Source: Anisakis pegreffii | Taxonomy: Eukaryota > Nematoda > Chromadorea > Rhabditida > Anisakidae | NCBI GenBank assembly: GCA_035041965.1 | Contig: JAPYMA010001761.1 | Coordinates: forward strand, 62,001 to 126,000 | DNA: 64,000 nucleotides | Direction of reading: 5' to 3' | Shown here: positions 61,220 to 64,000 of the stretch, piece by piece | Numbering within the stretch: the first letter of the stretch is position 1 | How the letters are laid out: every line of letters starts with the position of its first letter | Position numbers and translations under genes: made by a program | Notes under the pieces: model-generated | Told to the model about the DNA's origin: nothing | Seen by the model: only the letters and a program-made list of their open reading frames with translations | The model's database searches: none

Positions 61220-64000
61220 TCAACCAAATACAGTACTTGTAATCATCCTCGGATATGCTATATCACGTGCTGTTATGAATTTCAAAGTTTTGCCATTGAA
61301 CAACACGAAAATAGTGCTGAACACTATGAAGAGTTTGTTCAGTTCCCATAGCAACAAATATTTTCATGCGGCGAAATTTTGAGTCGTCGTACGCCGCCGC
61401 TTATTTTACATAGTGGGTTTTAACATGCAAATAATGCGAAAATATTCGGCAAAATAGAATTCCAAGGTATGTTCCCGATCGCTTAGCAAATGTCAAGTTT
61501 TCGTGAGCTTGATCTTATCGTATCTGGGGAACATTTCTGTTCAACGCAGTGAGTGTATTTCCATGTTGTCATGAATTTATTCACAGTCTTTTACTGGCGA
61601 CTGATCACTGATCATGCGTTGTTGATCTGAGAAGCGCTTCGCTTCAATGATGATTTTTCTTCTTTTTTTGTTTCTGTTTTCGCAGAAGCCACAATGATAT
61701 CTTCAGTGAACCTTAATGGGAGTATATATCTAATTTAACCTGAGAATTTCTCAGTGAAGCTTATTGAACATGAAGCTGATCAGTCGAAAGCTTGAGTTTC
61801 CTCTTGTGTCAGTCAAGCCGATGACAAGATTGCTGCAAAAAATCACCTTAATTCCACGTATCATTCGAATTTCTGCCTTATTGCTGCATTAATATGCATA
61901 CTTGCTTGTGAATTCACACCATCTCATGAATTTATACGGCATTAATATTCGATGTCGGCAATTCCGTACAAACCCTTCCTTCATATTTAGTCTGCATGAT
62001 ACGTTGAACACCAACGCAACCGTCCGTCCTACTGCCTGCCTTCCACACGTCATTTCGGCTCCATACTTCTGATGTTTTCTTTCGGGAAGGATGGGTTAAT
62101 CCAAAAAAATCACATTTTGCATCATTGCACAAAGGGTGTTATGAATAAAAAACTGATCGCGTCATGTTTTGCTGATAAATCATAACCGCTTCGATTTGCA
62201 ACAGAAACAGAATGCTTGAGATTGAATACGTGCTCTTTTTTGCGTAGAGATGAATTTTGCAGCAAAATTAATCCAAAAAATCGAAGTAATCTGTTGTTTT
62301 TCAAAAAAAAAGTTTTATCTTTATCACTGGATTTTAAGTGAATGCGATGAGTTACTCTCTTTGATTCAAATACAGGAGCAATAACTCAGAATGTGTTTCG
62401 GAGCAAAGCCATCTAATTGAGGACGAAATTCCATCGAGCGATGAAATTAGAAAATTCGTTTGAAATCAGCAAATGTTTAGCAAAATTATGACTGACTGTC
62501 AACTGAAATTGTCGACCACATTCCAGCAGAAACTGTCGTTTACATTCAGAATTCTGTTTGTTTGCTAATCGAGCTCTCTGCATGAGCTCTCTCTAGTGAA
62601 ATGGAATAATTCATCATGTGGTTCAATAATTTGTTTTTTTTTTCAAAATCATTATTGAAGGAGCACTTTCGAGAGCAGTTTACTTTTCATGTTTTGTGTT
62701 TGTTATTGTCAATGAAGAATCGATCGACTGCCCATATCAAATGTCGTTGACAGAACTTATAACTTCGAAGACATTTCACAATAGTCATTTGTCATTTCTA
62801 ATGCCAAATGAATTCTTTTCGGTTTATACATTTGTTGCACTTCACTACGAGTGCATTAACTAAATGTTTCAAAGCTTGTGTCATTTTCTGATAGACAGCT
62901 ACATAAATCAGTAGTTTTTCACTTGCCTCTTCAGTGTGTAAACTCGATGAAGTGTACTCAACTGATTACGCCACATAAGTCAAAGGTGAAAGAATTTCAA
63001 GCAGTCAAAGCATTCAAACAAAACGTTGCACACGAAAAAAGTAATTGCAATTCCAATTCTGCAGGCAGAACCAAGCGACTGTAAAAATTGCGAAGTGTTG
63101 TACTTGTAAATTTTCTCAAATATGAAGTTTTCTCTCGGAGACAAGTTTTTTGATTGCTCAATGCAGTAATCTACTAAATGAAAACGATTTACAATAGCAG
63201 AGTTTCGCTTCACAATACTAGAATCATATACGATTTCCAATAGAACTACAAACTGAATATGTACACATTCCATTACATATACACATTCCATAATCGCTTT
63301 TAGAACCAAAAATAGAAACGGTATGACTCAATAATACATTTTCATGATCGTATGAAAAAAAGTACAATAGTATGATCGTATGAAAAATCGTATGATCGGG
63401 AATGATCAGTGTTATTTATTGATGATCTCAGAACTGTGTGAATGAACTTGACTGAAAGACGCCGGTAAATTTTCAAACGTTTTCCGGTCACATGCTTTCT
63501 TGACTATCAATCGTTTCAGAGAATAACAACTCATGAAGTAAAATTGTTGGATGATGGGTTGGCTTGCTGTAATAAACAAGTTTTTGTAGGAATGTGCATA
63601 TCAGTTACTGATATAACGATTCATATTTCTATCTTTCCCATTTTCTCTGCAAATACTATTAATAAGTTTCATTCGAACAGTCGAAATGATCATAAAAATA
63701 TCTCCAAAATATCCTCCGTCGCTTAGAATACTTCAGTAATCAATTGCTTTGCTACTTATCACCAACATACTCTAACTCTCAATGTACAATAACTAAGGAC
63801 ATTACCGTACATACAATGTACCAAAAGCCGTGCGCATTGCACCCTGATACTCCGATCATCAGTGATAACAGTTTCAACATTTTTGAGGCTTAACAACTGA
63901 CTTCTTATCCTCTTTATTGTGAGTGTTAATTTGGAAGTGAATAGTCTTGTCAGACAAATTATGTGTCCAAAATGATCGAGTTGAATTTTTTCTTGAGATG
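61220..64000. other. No firm gene
   Basis: AT-rich, with scattered frames under 120 codons on both strands and no coherent splice partners. It contains a TGATCGTATGAAAAA repeat near 63344-63398. Upstream exons of the minus-strand gene at 60.5-61.2 kb may lie here but I could not identify them. Confidence 0.35.
63344..63398. repeat. Local TGATCGTATGAAAAA repeats
   Basis: ATGATCGTATGAAAAA occurs twice, followed by a partial third copy (ATCGTATGATCG), with interspersed A runs. Confidence 0.75.

Overview
The window is AT-rich eukaryotic nuclear DNA, most likely from a parasitic-type nematode. Coding sequence is sparse and cut into short exons of about 45 to 330 bases. Introns run from about 100 to 800 bases and end in TTTCAG-like acceptors. 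Several start codons sit 0 to 8 bases after a 3' splice site, as expected for spliced-leader trans-splicing. The fatty-acid desaturases carry the nematode form of the third histidine box. There are no bacterial operons, no rRNA, no CRISPR array and no tRNA that I could recognise. Most open frames under 120 codons here are within chance expectation, so I call genes only where splice signals, reading phase and protein features agree. Species and gene symbols cannot be fixed from sequence alone.

Layout. 0-6 kb: scattered minus-strand exon candidates of an unrecognised gene. 6.26-9.42 kb (+): a complete seven-exon FMRFamide-type neuropeptide GPCR. 12.2-13.9 kb (-): a secreted Pro/Gly-rich repeat protein whose long intron holds a 242-bp tandem duplication. 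14.75 kb (+): a lone 5' exon with a perfect donor. 17.4-18.6 kb: a GC-richer, coding-like but broken block ending in a 200-base A-rich tail, probably a decayed retroposed sequence. 20.1-24.8 kb (-) and 30.6-34.3 kb (-): two complete nine-exon delta-9 acyl-CoA desaturase genes, tandem duplicates with identical intron positions and phases. 39.7-43.0 kb (+): a one-helix membrane-protein exon, then a three-exon orphan single-pass membrane protein. 44.1-44.8 kb (+): a two-exon candidate. 54.5-55.6 kb (-): a two-exon candidate membrane protein. 59.3-59.7 kb (+): a small two-exon Cys-rich protein candidate. 60.5-61.2 kb (-): convincing exon-like segments whose frames do not join cleanly.

How the genes relate. 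The two desaturases should act in the same step, putting the first double bond at C9 of saturated acyl-CoAs in the ER membrane. Divergence at both termini suggests different regulation or chain-length preference. The GPCR belongs to neuropeptide signalling. I see no cluster that behaves as a single pathway beyond the desaturase pair. The most unusual items are the desaturase pair with opposite-strand open frames inside one intron, the likely GC-AG intron of the receptor, the glycine-rich secreted repeat protein, and the orphan membrane protein.
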